Of a DNA stretch of 64,000 nt, positions 39,480-48,012 are shown piece by piece (the stretch's first letter is position 1; each line of letters opens with the position of its first letter). The notes under the pieces were generated by a model. It searched no databases and was not told where the DNA came from. It saw only the letters and a list, made by a program, of their open reading frames with translations. The position numbers and the translations under genes were made by a program. The DNA is from Elusimicrobiota bacterium (lineage in GTDB: Bacteria > Elusimicrobiota > Elusimicrobia > UBA1565 > UBA9628), in assembly GCA_016218545.1 (NCBI GenBank), contig JACRDQ010000018.1, positions 1-64,000 of the forward strand, in the 5' to 3' direction.

Positions 39480-42292
39480 GGGACCCCCATGCGCATCTTC
39501 TGAAGAAGGAAGGGTTGGTGGACCGCGTCGGCCTTGTAGGAGCCGGTCAGGCCGTACATCAGGATGTTGAGGGTGAGCTTGCGGCTCTGGTGGCGCTGGG
39601 CCTCTCCTCCCGGGACGCATGCGAAGAGCGGCCGGCCCAGGCCGTCCTTGGCCCAGGCGCCGAGGATGTCGTTGCGGGAGTAGAGCACCGCGGCCCTGCC
39701 GTCCCACAGCACGGCCTCGAGCGCGGGCCGCACGCTCGCCCGGCCCGCCGGGCCGCGGAGGAAGAAGAAGGTCTTGTAGACCACGTGGTCCGAGGGCAAG
39801 GGGGCGAGCTCGGCCTCGGGCAGGAGCTCCGGCAGGAACCGCCGCCGCACCCACCGGTCGAAAGGGCTCGCCGCCGCGCCCGAGACGTCCTCGATCCAGA
39901 GGATGCCGCCTCCTGAGACGAAGCTCCGGAGGTTCCTGAGCTGGCGCTCCGTGAGGTCCGGCGGAGCGCCGAGACCCGCCAGCACGACCAGGGGGGACTC
40001 GAAGAGGAGCTCGTCCTCCGGAGCCAGGACCCTCCGCTCCGGCCAGACGAGCACGCTCGTGACCCGGCCGAAGAGCTCGAGCGCGTCCTTGTGGACCTCC
40101 GGGTAGGGGTCCCAGTCAGGGCCGAGCTTGAGCTGGGACCAGACGAAGCGGTCGCCGTGGGGAGCGTTCTCCTGCGCGGAGGCGGGAGCCGCCGGGAGGA
40201 GCGCCAGCAGGCACGCGGCCGCAGCCCCCGTCCGCAGCCGGGCCCGGACCCGGGAGCCGCGCCTCGGAAGGGCGAGGAGCATCTCCAGCATCAGGAGCAG
40301 GCCCGCCGCGGCCAGCACGGAGCCGCGCGCCTCGGTCCCGAAGAGGGCGTCCTTGAGGTCCTCCTCCAGAGCCTCGGCGCGCACCCGCTGCCACGGCGGG
40401 CTGCCGGCGCGGGTCAGGTCGCTCTCCCGGGAACGGTCGAGGTTGACCGCGTAGACGCTCTCGCGGGAGGAACGCCCCTCCTCCACCACGGAGTAGAGTC
40501 CCGGGACGGAGGTGTCCTCGTAAACGACCCTGCGGCCCTTCGGATAGAGCTGGGAGAGGCGCCCCTCGGGCGAGCGGACCTTGACGCTCGAAGGCAGGGG
40601 CTCGCCCTCCCTCCAGGCCAGCGCGATGGGGGCGCCCACGCCGAGCTGGAGCACCTCGGTGGGAGGCTCGTTGTCGGACGCCGCGGCTTCGAGGGAGCGC
40701 TGGGTCCAGAGCGCGAACGCGGGCTTGAGTCCCAGGTTGGAGGACTCGAGGTCCAGCGGAGCCCCCCAGAGCGCGACCCCGCCCCGTCCCAGAGGCCCGG
40801 CCGCCATGACCGCGGCGCCGTCGGCCCGCCGGAACACGACGACGCTGCCGGGTCTGGGTTCGAGCCTCCTGGCGCGCCGCACCGCCACCTTCGAGAGCTC
40901 GAACTCCGAGAACCGGCCGTCGCCCGCCGCGGTCAAGCCGAAGGGCGCGGAGGACTCCTCCAAAGGTCCTGCCGCGGCCGGCAGGAGGCGGCCGAGGCCC
41001 GCGAGCGCGGAGTCCGGGGTCATGGCCCCGGGAAGGACCCACAGGCCTCCGCCCGAGCGGCCGAAGTCCTCGAGAGCCGTCCGGACCGGCTCAGGGACCT
41101 CGCCGAAGTCCGCGATCACGACCACGCGATAGTCCGAGAGGGGCGCCTCAGCGAGCCTGGAAAGCTCGAGGAAGTCCGCGTCCCAGCCCAGCAGGCTGCC
41201 CTGCTCCGCACCGAGCAGCTCCTTGAGGAAGTACCCGGCCTGGCCGGCGCGGAAGAACCCCGGACTGCCGTAGAGGCAGAGCGCCCTGGGCCGGCGGCCG
41301 TGCCGGAAGGAGAAGTACCAGCGGTCGTCGGAGCTGAGCGCGTCGGCCGTGAGCTCCACCCAGCCCCTCCAGGCCGGCCTGCGCTCGTCCCGGGCCGGCC
41401 CCAGCCGCAGCACCGCGCGGTCCCCGGAGGACCGGCCGAGGTCCAGACCCGCGGCCCCGGTCCTGGAGCCGGAGATGAAGAGCCGCGCCTGGGTCGCGCC
41501 GGCCCCGGGCCCGGAGCCCAGGCCGCGCACCGAGAGCGCGGGGGAAGCGGGGCTGCTCTGATCGGCGGGGCCGGCCGAGGCGATCCAGCCGTTGGAGGGC
41601 TCGTCCTCCCACGTCGTCCCCAGGACCTTGACCCCGGGCTCGGGCTCGGGCGCCGGACACGAGAGCCCGTGCCGGGCCCCGTCGGAGAGCACCAGCACGA
41701 CCTTGCGGCCCCGGCGCTCCCCGGTCCCGGGCTTGGCGAGCAGAGCGTGGGCGCCGGCCAGGGCGGCGCAGACATCCGTGCCCCGATGGCTCAGCGTCGC
41801 CTTGGCCAGCAGGTCGAGGGCTTCGGCCTTTCCTCCGGCCCACGCCGGCCCGGGGGCCGGCGCCTCCCAGCGGTCGGAGAAGACGGCCACGGCCGCGCGG
41901 TCTCCGGGACCCAGGCTCCGCACCACGGCCCCGGCCGCCGCGGCCGCGGCCTCCAAGCGCGTCCTGCCGTGCACCCGGTAGCCCATCGAATAGGAGGCGT
42001 CGAGGAGGATGACGAGGTCGGTCCCGGTCCCGGCCTCGCCCGCCCCGGCATCGCGGGACACGACCGGGCCGGCCCAGGCGAGGATCAGGCACGCGGTCAA
42101 GGCGGCGCGGACCAGGGCCAGGAGCCACGAGCGCAGGCGCCTGGCCGGACGGGACTCGGCATCCACGCTCCTGAGCAGGGTCAGGTCGCTGAAGGTCTCG
42201 CGCCGGGCGCGGCGCAGGGAGAGCAGGTGCAGGATGGGGGGGACCAGGGCCAGGGGCAGGGCCCAGAGCAGGAAGGGCTGGGTGAAGCTCAT
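39476..42292 (-). CDS. BatA-type VWA membrane protein fused to a DUF4159 domain
   Basis: The 938 residues start with the BatA N-terminal double helix ('FLLWALPLALVPPILHLLSL', 'RRARRETFSDLTLLRSVD'). An intact VWA domain ('VILLDASYSMGYRVHGRTRL', MIDAS D-A-S-Y-S) and a long amidotransferase-like/beta region follow. After a membrane segment near residue 690 comes a C-terminal DUF4159 domain ('ALELFGRVTSVLVWPERRVL', 'LRSFVSGGGILWIEDVSGAA', 'GRAAVLYSRNDILGAWA'). In many genomes BatA and the DUF4159 protein are separate genes; here one chain holds both. Coupled by 4-bp overlaps on both sides. Confidence 0.83.
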   Translation of the reverse strand: MSFTQPFLLWALPLALVPPILHLLSLRRARRETFSDLTLLRSVDAESRPARRLRSWLLALVRAALTACLILAWAGPVVSRDAGAGEAGTGTDLVILLDASYSMGYRVHGRTRLEAAAAAAGAVVRSLGPGDRAAVAVFSDRWEAPAPGPAWAGGKAEALDLLAKATLSHRGTDVCAALAGAHALLAKPGTGERRGRKVVLVLSDGARHGLSCPAPEPEPGVKVLGTTWEDEPSNGWIASAGPADQSSPASPALSVRGLGSGPGAGATQARLFISGSRTGAAGLDLGRSSGDRAVLRLGPARDERRPAWRGWVELTADALSSDDRWYFSFRHGRRPRALCLYGSPGFFRAGQAGYFLKELLGAEQGSLLGWDADFLELSRLAEAPLSDYRVVVIADFGEVPEPVRTALEDFGRSGGGLWVLPGAMTPDSALAGLGRLLPAAAGPLEESSAPFGLTAAGDGRFSEFELSKVAVRRARRLEPRPGSVVVFRRADGAAVMAAGPLGRGGVALWGAPLDLESSNLGLKPAFALWTQRSLEAAASDNEPPTEVLQLGVGAPIALAWREGEPLPSSVKVRSPEGRLSQLYPKGRRVVYEDTSVPGLYSVVEEGRSSRESVYAVNLDRSRESDLTRAGSPPWQRVRAEALEEDLKDALFGTEARGSVLAAAGLLLMLEMLLALPRRGSRVRARLRTGAAAACLLALLPAAPASAQENAPHGDRFVWSQLKLGPDWDPYPEVHKDALELFGRVTSVLVWPERRVLAPEDELLFESPLVVLAGLGAPPDLTERQLRNLRSFVSGGGILWIEDVSGAAASPFDRWVRRRFLPELLPEAELAPLPSDHVVYKTFFFLRGPAGRASVRPALEAVLWDGRAAVLYSRNDILGAWAKDGLGRPLFACVPGGEAQRHQSRKLTLNILMYGLTGSYKADAVHQPFLLQKMRMGVP

Positions 42293-43149
42293 CGCAAAGA
42301 GAGGAAGCGCCCCAGGGCCAGGTCCCAGGCCACGTCCGTGGAGAATACGCCGTAGGCGATCCCGACCCCGTGGAACGCGGCCTCGAAGAGCTTCTGGCAG
42401 CGCTCGAACGCGGCCGCGTAGGCCGGCCGGATGGCGTCGGCGTCCACGAGCAAAGTCGAGCGGTCCTCCAGGCTCTCGAAAGTCACGGGCCCGGAGTAGT
42501 CCAGGGTCCGCTCCCGCGGGTCGAGGACCTGGAGGACCAGGACCTCGTGGCGCCGCGCCCGGAGCGCCTTGACCGCGGACACGACGGCCCCGGGGTCACC
42601 GAGCAGGTCGCTGACCACGGCCACGAGCGCGCGGCGCTTGAGCCCGCCCGCCGCGGCCTCGAGAGACCGGGCGAGGCTCGTCTCGTTGCCGGGGCTGGAA
42701 GCGGCCAGGGCCGCGTCGAGGGCCTCGAGCTGGCCGAGGCCGCTCCGGGCCGGCACGGTCCGCCGGGGCTCCGTGTCGAAGATCGTCAGCCCCGCGGCAT
42801 CCCCTTTGGCCGCCGCGAGATAGGCCACGGCCATGGAGAGGCGGCAGGCGAGCTCCCACTTGGAGCCGAAGCCCATCGAGCCCGAGGCGTCGGTCAGGAG
42901 CTGGAGCGTGACCATCCGCTCTTCGTTGAACTCCTTGACGTAGAAGCGGTCCTGGCGGCCGTAGACCTTCCAGTCGATGGCGCGCAGCTCGTCGCCGGGA
43001 GCGTAAGCGCGGTGCTGGGCGAAGTCGTGGGAGAGGCCGCGCGAGACGCTCGCGTGTCCGCCCGGAGCGGGCGCCCAGGACGCGGAGCGCCTCATCCTGA
43101 GCTCGAGGTTCCGCAGCCGGGCCAGCGCGACGGGATCGAGGTACTTCAC
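42289..43149 (-). CDS. DUF58 domain protein (MoxR-associated)
   Basis: The 286 residues carry the DUF58 signature 'RAYAPGDELRAIDWKVYGRQ' and 'FYVKEFNEERMVTLQLLTDA', then a VWA-like fold with 'LTDASGSMGFGSKWELA' (D-A-S-G-S) and 'LVAVVSDLLGD'. DUF58 proteins work with MoxR AAA+ ATPases as the substrate-side partner in metal insertion or complex assembly. The GTG start at 43149 overlaps the moxR stop. The lack of an N-terminal membrane pair makes it a cytosolic member of the family. Confidence 0.92.
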   Translation of the reverse strand: MKYLDPVALARLRNLELRMRRSASWAPAPGGHASVSRGLSHDFAQHRAYAPGDELRAIDWKVYGRQDRFYVKEFNEERMVTLQLLTDASGSMGFGSKWELACRLSMAVAYLAAAKGDAAGLTIFDTEPRRTVPARSGLGQLEALDAALAASSPGNETSLARSLEAAAGGLKRRALVAVVSDLLGDPGAVVSAVKALRARRHEVLVLQVLDPRERTLDYSGPVTFESLEDRSTLLVDADAIRPAYAAAFERCQKLFEAAFHGVGIAYGVFSTDVAWDLALGRFLSLR

Positions 43150-44156
43150 CCGCCGGCCGCGACGAGCTTCGCTACGAGGTCGTCCGGCCTGACCCCCTCG
43201 GCCTCGGCCTGGAAGTTGAGCACGACCCGGTGGCGCAGCACGGGTCCGGCCAGGGCGAGCACGTCGTCCTCGCACGCCGCCAGCCGGCCCGCGAGCAGGG
43301 CCCGCGCCTTGGCGCCGATGACCAGGGCCTGGGCCGCTCGCGGCCCGGCCCCCCAGGAGACCCAGCGCTTGACGAAGTCCGCGGCCCCGGGCTCCAGCGG
43401 CCGGCTCGAGCGCGCCAGCCGGACCGCGAGGCCCGCGGCCGAGTCCGGCACCGGCACCCGCCGCACGAGGTCCTGGAGCTCCTGGACCTCCTTGGCCGCG
43501 AGGACCTTCTCGAGGCGCACCTCACGGCCGCCCGTGGTCTCGAGCACGATCCGCCGCTCCTCCTCCCGGCTGGGGTAGGTCATGGCGATCTGGAGGAAGA
43601 AGCGGTCGAGCTGGGCCTCGGGCAGGGGATAGGTCCCCTCGGCCTCGATGGGGTTCTGCGTCGCCATGACGAAGAAGGGCAGGGGCAGGGGACGGGTCTG
43701 GCCCGCGCAGGTCACCTGGTTCTCCTGCATGGCCTGGAGCAGGGCCGACTGCGTTTTGGGCGGGGTCCGGTTGATCTCGTCGGCGAGGATCATGTTCGCG
43801 AAGACCGGGCCGGGCGTGAAGCGGAAGAAGCGCTGGCGGGTCTGCGGGTCCTCCTGGAGGATCTCCGAGCCCGTGATGTCGGAGGGCATGAGGTCCGGCG
43901 TGAACTGGATGCGGTTGAACTCCAGGTCGAGGATGCGGGCGAGGCTGGAGACCAGAAGGGTCTTGGCCAGCCCGGGCACGCCCTGGATGAGGCAGTGCCC
44001 GCGCGAGAAGAGCGTGATGAGGAGCTCCTGGACCACGTGCTCCTGTCCCACGATCACGCGGCCGAGTTGGGAGAGGATCGCGTCCCGCGCGGAGGAAAGC
44101 CGCTCCGCCAGCTTGAGGTCCTGAGTCGCTTCACCGGCCCGCGGCGTCTCCTTCAT
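43146..44156 (-). CDS. MoxR-family AAA+ ATPase
   Basis: A 336-residue AAA+ chaperone. Walker A 'GVPGLAKTLLVSSLAR', 'FTPDLMPSDITGSEI', Walker B 'ANMILADEINRTPPKTQSAL', sensor 'FFVMATQNPIEAEGTYPLPE', 'AQLDRFFLQIAMTYPSREEE' and a helical lid are all present and typical. MoxR proteins remodel VWA-containing partners, which fits the three VWA genes downstream. ATG overlaps the stop of the secreted protein gene upstream (ATGA). Confidence 0.95.
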   Translation of the reverse strand: MKETPRAGEATQDLKLAERLSSARDAILSQLGRVIVGQEHVVQELLITLFSRGHCLIQGVPGLAKTLLVSSLARILDLEFNRIQFTPDLMPSDITGSEILQEDPQTRQRFFRFTPGPVFANMILADEINRTPPKTQSALLQAMQENQVTCAGQTRPLPLPFFVMATQNPIEAEGTYPLPEAQLDRFFLQIAMTYPSREEERRIVLETTGGREVRLEKVLAAKEVQELQDLVRRVPVPDSAAGLAVRLARSSRPLEPGAADFVKRWVSWGAGPRAAQALVIGAKARALLAGRLAACEDDVLALAGPVLRHRVVLNFQAEAEGVRPDDLVAKLVAAGG

Positions 44157-45277
44157 GCGTTTGAGCCTCCTTCGTCCGACGATGCGACGTACCGGGTCTT
44201 CCTGCCGCCGAAGAGGCGCAGGAGGACCACGGCGGCGAACACCCCGGCCACCAGGCTCGCCAGGGCCGTGATGAGTTTGCTCCTGAAGGACCACTTCCTC
44301 GCAAGCCCGGGCGTGGCGGCCAGGAGCTTGGCGTCCGCGGCCGGACCGGCCTTGAGGGCCGCCATGGCGGACTCGATGAGGTCCTTGGCCCGGGGGCCGA
44401 CCGCCCAGAGAGAGTAGCCCCAGTAGCTCCACGGCAGGAACCCGGCCGAGACCTGGGTGTGGACCTGGCCGGTCTTGACCTTGCCCCAGGCGTAGAGGAT
44501 GCCGGGACCGGCCGGGGTGGAGAGGGACTTGACCGAGGAGATCGTGACCGGGTCCACCCCGGGGGCGGACTTGAGCACGAGCTGGACGAGGGAGGCCTCC
44601 TCGCCGGCCGAGGTGCTGCCCTCGGCGAGCTTCTTGAAGCTCAGGACCGAGTCATAGCCGAGGACCACGGCGACGATGCCCTCGCTCCGCTCGCGCGCGG
44701 ACACCGTCCGCAGGTAGAACCCCGCGGGCAGGACGAAGCCGAACTGGCTGTCCGTGCTCGAGCCGCGCCGGGAGAGGCCTCGCTCGGCCTCGGCGGCGCC
44801 CGAGTGCACCGTCCTGAGGATGGAGGGGAGCATCGTGTCGGGCACCGCGGTGCGCAGGGTCCCCAGGAAGAGGCGGCCCTGGAACTCCGCCACGGTCAGG
44901 ACCATGCGGGGCTTGGCGTCGAGGTCGGCGTAGACGCTGTGGGCCGTGAGGTTGTTCTTGAAGGTGACCGTCTTCATCTCGCGCCGGGGGATGAAGGCCA
45001 GGCCCGTCCTGCGATTGATGCCGGAGAGCACGTCGAGGAGGAGGGCCTTCTTCTGCGGTGAGCCGGCCAGGCTGCCGCCCTTCAAGCGCGTGAAGACGAA
45101 AGAGCTCTCCTGCGGACCCTTGAAGACCGCCACGATGTCGGGGCTGCGCCTCTGCTCCGTGAGGTCCTCCCAGCCCGGGGGCACGTCCACGGTCACGCTG
45201 GCGTCCGGCGCAGGAGGAGGGGGGGAGGCCGGCGCGGCCCAAGCCAGGCCTGCGAGCAGCAAAAACGCTGTGAACAT
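44153..45277 (-). CDS. Secreted, C-terminally anchored protein leading the MoxR operon
   Basis: The 374 residues have a signal peptide ('MFTAFLLLAGLAWAAPA'), two similar beta-rich halves ('VTVDVPPGWEDLTEQRRSPD' and 'SQFGFVLPAGFYLRTVSARE') and a C-terminal membrane helix ('LITALASLVAGVFAAVVLLR') with a short basic cytosolic tail. Each half recalls the PsbP/DUF1795-like fold seen in proteins of unknown function; this is a loose resemblance. I prefer the ATG at 45277 over a TTG 18 bases upstream, because the upstream codons overlap the likely -10. Probably a periplasmic partner of the MoxR/VWA system. Confidence 0.65.
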   Translation of the reverse strand: MFTAFLLLAGLAWAAPASPPPPAPDASVTVDVPPGWEDLTEQRRSPDIVAVFKGPQESSFVFTRLKGGSLAGSPQKKALLLDVLSGINRRTGLAFIPRREMKTVTFKNNLTAHSVYADLDAKPRMVLTVAEFQGRLFLGTLRTAVPDTMLPSILRTVHSGAAEAERGLSRRGSSTDSQFGFVLPAGFYLRTVSARERSEGIVAVVLGYDSVLSFKKLAEGSTSAGEEASLVQLVLKSAPGVDPVTISSVKSLSTPAGPGILYAWGKVKTGQVHTQVSAGFLPWSYWGYSLWAVGPRAKDLIESAMAALKAGPAADAKLLAATPGLARKWSFRSKLITALASLVAGVFAAVVLLRLFGGRKTRYVASSDEGGSNA

Positions 45278-45285
45278 GCGTGTGT

Positions 45286-45294
45286 AGTGTAACA
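45286..45294 (-). promoter_or_regulatory. Extended -10 promoter of the MoxR operon
   Basis: On the minus strand TGT-TACACT (45294 to 45286) ends nine positions before the ATG at 45277, giving a leader of about two bases. There is no Shine-Dalgarno. Confidence 0.4.
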
Positions 45295-45337
45295 AAATAC
45301 ATTGGTTCCATTACACTGGCACCGTCCATGCGTAATT

Positions 45338-45346
45338 TGACATAAT
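45338..45346 (+). promoter_or_regulatory. Extended -10 promoter of the TolQ/ExbB-like gene, leaderless spacing
   Basis: TGA-CATAAT ends exactly seven positions before the A of the ATG at 45353. There is no Shine-Dalgarno and no clear -35. Confidence 0.5.
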
Positions 45347-45352
45347 CCACGC

Positions 45353-45994
45353 ATGGCGGCACCTGGCGCGGGATTCAACGTAGGCATCAAGGACATCATC
45401 GTCTCAGGCGGGCCCACCCTGGCCCTGCTCATCTTCCTTTCCATCTACTCCGTGGCCCTCATCTGGGAGCGCTGGAAGACCTTCCGCAAGTCCTCGGGAG
45501 AGCTCTCCCGCCTCTCCGACAAGCTCCGGGCCATGCTCCAGAGCGGGAGCCTGGCCGAGGCGGTGGCCCTGTGCCGGGCGCACAAGGGCGCGGCCTCCAG
45601 CGTGGTCATGGCCAGCCTCACGGGCTCGCCCGACAAGGCCGAGCGCAAGCGCTCCGCCGAGCGGGCCATCGAGCGCGCCGCGGCCGACCTCCAGAAGAGC
45701 CTCACGACCCTCGGGACCATCGCCAGCGTCGCGCCCTTCATCGGGCTCTTCGGGACCGTCATCGGCGTGATGCGCGCCTTCCGGGACCTCGCCTCGGCCG
45801 CCGGCGCCGGGCCGGGCGTGGTGGCCATCGGCATCTCCGAGGCCCTGGTCTGCACCGCGGCGGGGATCTTCGTGGCCATCCCCGCCCTGGCCGCGTACAA
45901 CTACTTCAACCTCCAGGCTTCCCGCTTCTCCGACGAGATGGGCTGGCTCTCCGAGGAGATCATCGAGAAGCTCTCCGAGAAGGCCCACCGCTAG
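45353..45994 (+). CDS. MotA/TolQ/ExbB proton-channel family protein
   Basis: The 213 residues have three membrane helices: one near the N-terminus ('[20 protein letters not shown]') and two near the C-terminus ('[20 protein letters not shown]', '[20 protein letters not shown]'), separated by a cytoplasmic loop ('[20 protein letters not shown]'). This is the standard ExbB/TolQ plan, harvesting proton-motive force to drive a TonB/TolA partner. The next two genes are the ExbD/TolR and TonB/TolA-like partners, so the three form a complete unit. Confidence 0.93.
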   Translation: MAAPGAGFNVGIKDIIVSGGPTLALLIFLSIYSVALIWERWKTFRKSSGELSRLSDKLRAMLQSGSLAEAVALCRAHKGAASSVVMASLTGSPDKAERKRSAERAIERAAADLQKSLTTLGTIASVAPFIGLFGTVIGVMRAFRDLASAAGAGPGVVAIGISEALVCTAAGIFVAIPALAAYNYFNLQASRFSDEMGWLSEEIIEKLSEKAHR

Positions 45995-46001
45995 GCCCGC
46001 C

Positions 46002-46406
46002 ATGAACGCCGCGCCCCGCCGCAAGGCGATCGTCGAGCTCAACCTCATCCCTCTCATCGACGTCTCCCTCATCCTGGTCATCATCTTCATGGTCCTGACC
46101 CCCATCCTCATCCACTCCCAGCTCACCGTGAAGCTCCCCAAGGCCGCCTCCGGGGCCCCGCCGGACAACCCGGACACGGTCAACGTGCAGATCGACCGCC
46201 GGGGGAACGTCTCCATCGACGGCAGCGCGGTCAAGTGGCCGAGCCTCGAGTCCGAGCTCGTCCTGCGGGTCGGCAAGGCCGCCAGGAAGACCGTGCTCGT
46301 CCAGGCCGACAAGAGCGTCCCGGTCGAGAAGGTCGTCGCGGTGATGGACATCGCCAAGCGCCTGGGCGTGGGCAAGCTCGGGTTGGGCGTCAGCACGGGG
46401 GACTGA
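46002..46406 (+). CDS. ExbD/TolR-family protein
   Basis: The 134 residues have one N-terminal membrane helix ('[20 protein letters not shown]') with the conserved channel Asp at residue 20, and a periplasmic domain ('[20 protein letters not shown]', '[20 protein letters not shown]'). It forms the channel with the upstream gene product. The stop overlaps the ATG of the TonB-like gene (TGATG). Confidence 0.93.
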   Translation: MNAAPRRKAIVELNLIPLIDVSLILVIIFMVLTPILIHSQLTVKLPKAASGAPPDNPDTVNVQIDRRGNVSIDGSAVKWPSLESELVLRVGKAARKTVLVQADKSVPVEKVVAVMDIAKRLGVGKLGLGVSTGD

Positions 46407-47143
46407 TGGGCGCTCCGCCGGCCGCGGCCGGCTCGGACCCCATGCGCCCCTACCTCACCTACTCCTTCGGCCTGCACCTGGCCGCGGTCGCGGCCGCGGC
46501 CCTGTTCCTTAAGTCAGGCTCCATCCGCGCGACCCCGGTCTACACCATCGACTTCGTCGGGCCCACGGCCGGCATCATCGGCAGGTCCGTGGAAACCGGC
46601 GCGGCCGCGCAGGCGGCCGACGCCCCGCGGGGGCCCGAGCGCCGCGCCAGGGAGGAGGAGCTGGTCGCTCCCTCGAAGAAGAGGCTCGCCCTGCCCAAGC
46701 CGAGCCTCTTTTCCAAGGCTCTGCCGCCCCCGGCCCTCGGCGCCGAGACCGAGGAAGAGCCCTCCGAACCCTCGCCCGCCGAGCAAGGGACCTCCGCGGG
46801 AGAGGGGACCGGCGAGGCCTTGTCCGGGACCCCTGGCTCGGGCGGCGTGGTCACGGACCTGCCCAACTTCCCCTATCCCTGGTACATCAGCCAGGTGCGC
46901 TCCCGGCTCTGGAGCCAGTGGTCCTCCCGCATGCCCGGAGAGCAGGGCCTCACCGTGGTGGTCTTCACCATCATGCCCGACGGCTCCCTGGTGGACATCC
47001 GCACCGAGGAGAGCTCGGGCGACGCCGGCTTCGACCTGGCCGCCATGGCCGCGGCCCGCGACGCGGGCCCCTTCCCTCCTCTCCCCTCGGGCTTCGCGGA
47101 GCCCTTCCTCAAGGTGCACGTCACCTTGAAGTCAGGAAGATGA
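46406..47143 (+). CDS. TonB/TolA-like energy-transducing periplasmic protein
   Basis: The 245 residues include a membrane anchor ('YLTYSFGLHLAAVAAAALFL', about 14-34) and a Pro/Glu/Ala-rich periplasmic spacer (about 60-145). A C-terminal domain of the TonB/TolA type follows ('NFPYPWYISQVRSRLWSQWS', 'LTVVVFTIMPDGSLVDIRTE', 'SSGDAGFDLAAMAAARDAGP', 'FPPLPSGFAEPFLKVHVTLK'). The 'F..PYP.Y..Q' entry is closer to TolA C-terminal domains than to classical TonB. It links the ExbB/ExbD-like motor to the outer membrane. A second ATG at 46442 is possible. Confidence 0.85.
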   Translation: MGAPPAAAGSDPMRPYLTYSFGLHLAAVAAAALFLKSGSIRATPVYTIDFVGPTAGIIGRSVETGAAAQAADAPRGPERRAREEELVAPSKKRLALPKPSLFSKALPPPALGAETEEEPSEPSPAEQGTSAGEGTGEALSGTPGSGGVVTDLPNFPYPWYISQVRSRLWSQWSSRMPGEQGLTVVVFTIMPDGSLVDIRTEESSGDAGFDLAAMAAARDAGPFPPLPSGFAEPFLKVHVTLKSGR

Positions 47144-47146
47144 CCG

Positions 47147-47524
47147 ATGGGAGTGATCCCATTGATAGCGTCAGGCCTGGGCCTGCAGCTCTTCTTCCTC
47201 CTCTCATTCCCGGATTGGGAAGGAAAAGCCTATCAGCTCGCCTCCCTGGGCCTGGCCTGCGCGGCAGCAGCGGCGGTCTTCGGGTTCCTCAAGGTCCTGC
47301 AGGTCCGCTCCCTCCTCGTGGCCGCGACCTACCACCTGGGCTTCCTGACGGCCCTGCTCTTGTACTTCCTGTTCACCTGGCCGTGCCGCCCCCTGCCGAT
47401 CCAGCAGCTCGGCCAGGGCTACCGTCCCTCCCGAGCGGACGCGGCCGAGGGCATGAGGCGGCTGGGCTTCGAGCCGGACTCGGGACTCTCCCGGGCCCTG
47501 GCAGGCCTGTTCCCCAAACGATGA
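47147..47524 (+). CDS. Small membrane protein of unknown function
   Basis: The 125 residues have three hydrophobic segments in the first 85 ('VIPLIASGLGLQLFFLLSF', 'QLASLGLACAAAAAVFGFLK', 'YHLGFLTALLLYFLFTWPC') and a basic soluble tail ('GYRPSRADAAEGMRRLGFEP'). I recognise no family. It starts three bases after the TonB-like gene and its stop overlaps the thioesterase ATG, so it is co-expressed with both. Confidence 0.65.
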   Translation: MGVIPLIASGLGLQLFFLLSFPDWEGKAYQLASLGLACAAAAAVFGFLKVLQVRSLLVAATYHLGFLTALLLYFLFTWPCRPLPIQQLGQGYRPSRADAAEGMRRLGFEPDSGLSRALAGLFPKR

Positions 47525-48012
47525 GACCCCCGACCTTCAAGGCGAAAAAGGGCTGGATCCCGGTCGACCCGTTCCGGCAGATCGCGACCGAGCGCGGCTT
47601 CATCCCCAGCGACGGCTCCGACCGACGGCTCATGATCCGCTACTTCAAGAGGAAGAGCGGGCCGGGGCTCACGGCCCGGGTCTGGTTCGGCCCGGACTCG
47701 GAAGGCCCTCCGCGGCACGCGCACGGCGGGGCCGTGGCCGCGGTGCTCGACGAGGTGCTCGGCGCGGCGGCCTGGGTCATGGGACTGGCCGTCATGACCG
47801 CGCGGCTGACGGTCAAGTTCCGCAAGGCCGTGCCCTTGGGCACGAAGGCCGTCGTGGAGACCCACGTCAGGCGCGCGGGCAAGCTCCGGGTCGTGGTCTC
47901 GGGCAAGCTCACGGACGAGAGCGGACGGGTCTGCGCCGAGGGCGAGGGCCTCTTCCTCAAGGTCCCTGACGCGCTCTGGCGCCGCGGCAAGGCCAAAGGC
48001 GGGCTCCCTTGA
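47521..48012 (+). CDS. PaaI/4HBT hot-dog thioesterase
   Basis: The 163 residues form a single hot-dog fold. The active-site helix is 'HAHGGAVAAVLDEVLGAAAW' (HGG...DE, with the Asp or Glu as base), then 'TARLTVKFRKAVPLGTKAVV' and 'VSGKLTDESGRVCAEGEGLF'. Such enzymes hydrolyse acyl-CoA or aryl-CoA thioesters; the substrate is not predictable here. It is coupled to the membrane protein upstream and to the TolC-like gene downstream. Confidence 0.88.
   Translation: MRPPTFKAKKGWIPVDPFRQIATERGFIPSDGSDRRLMIRYFKRKSGPGLTARVWFGPDSEGPPRHAHGGAVAAVLDEVLGAAAWVMGLAVMTARLTVKFRKAVPLGTKAVVETHVRRAGKLRVVVSGKLTDESGRVCAEGEGLFLKVPDALWRRGKAKGGLP

Noticed and set aside
40091..42355. A 754-codon open frame antisense to the BatA-type gene
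   Set aside because: Shadow of the opposite strand's GC-rich codons; no recognisable motif.
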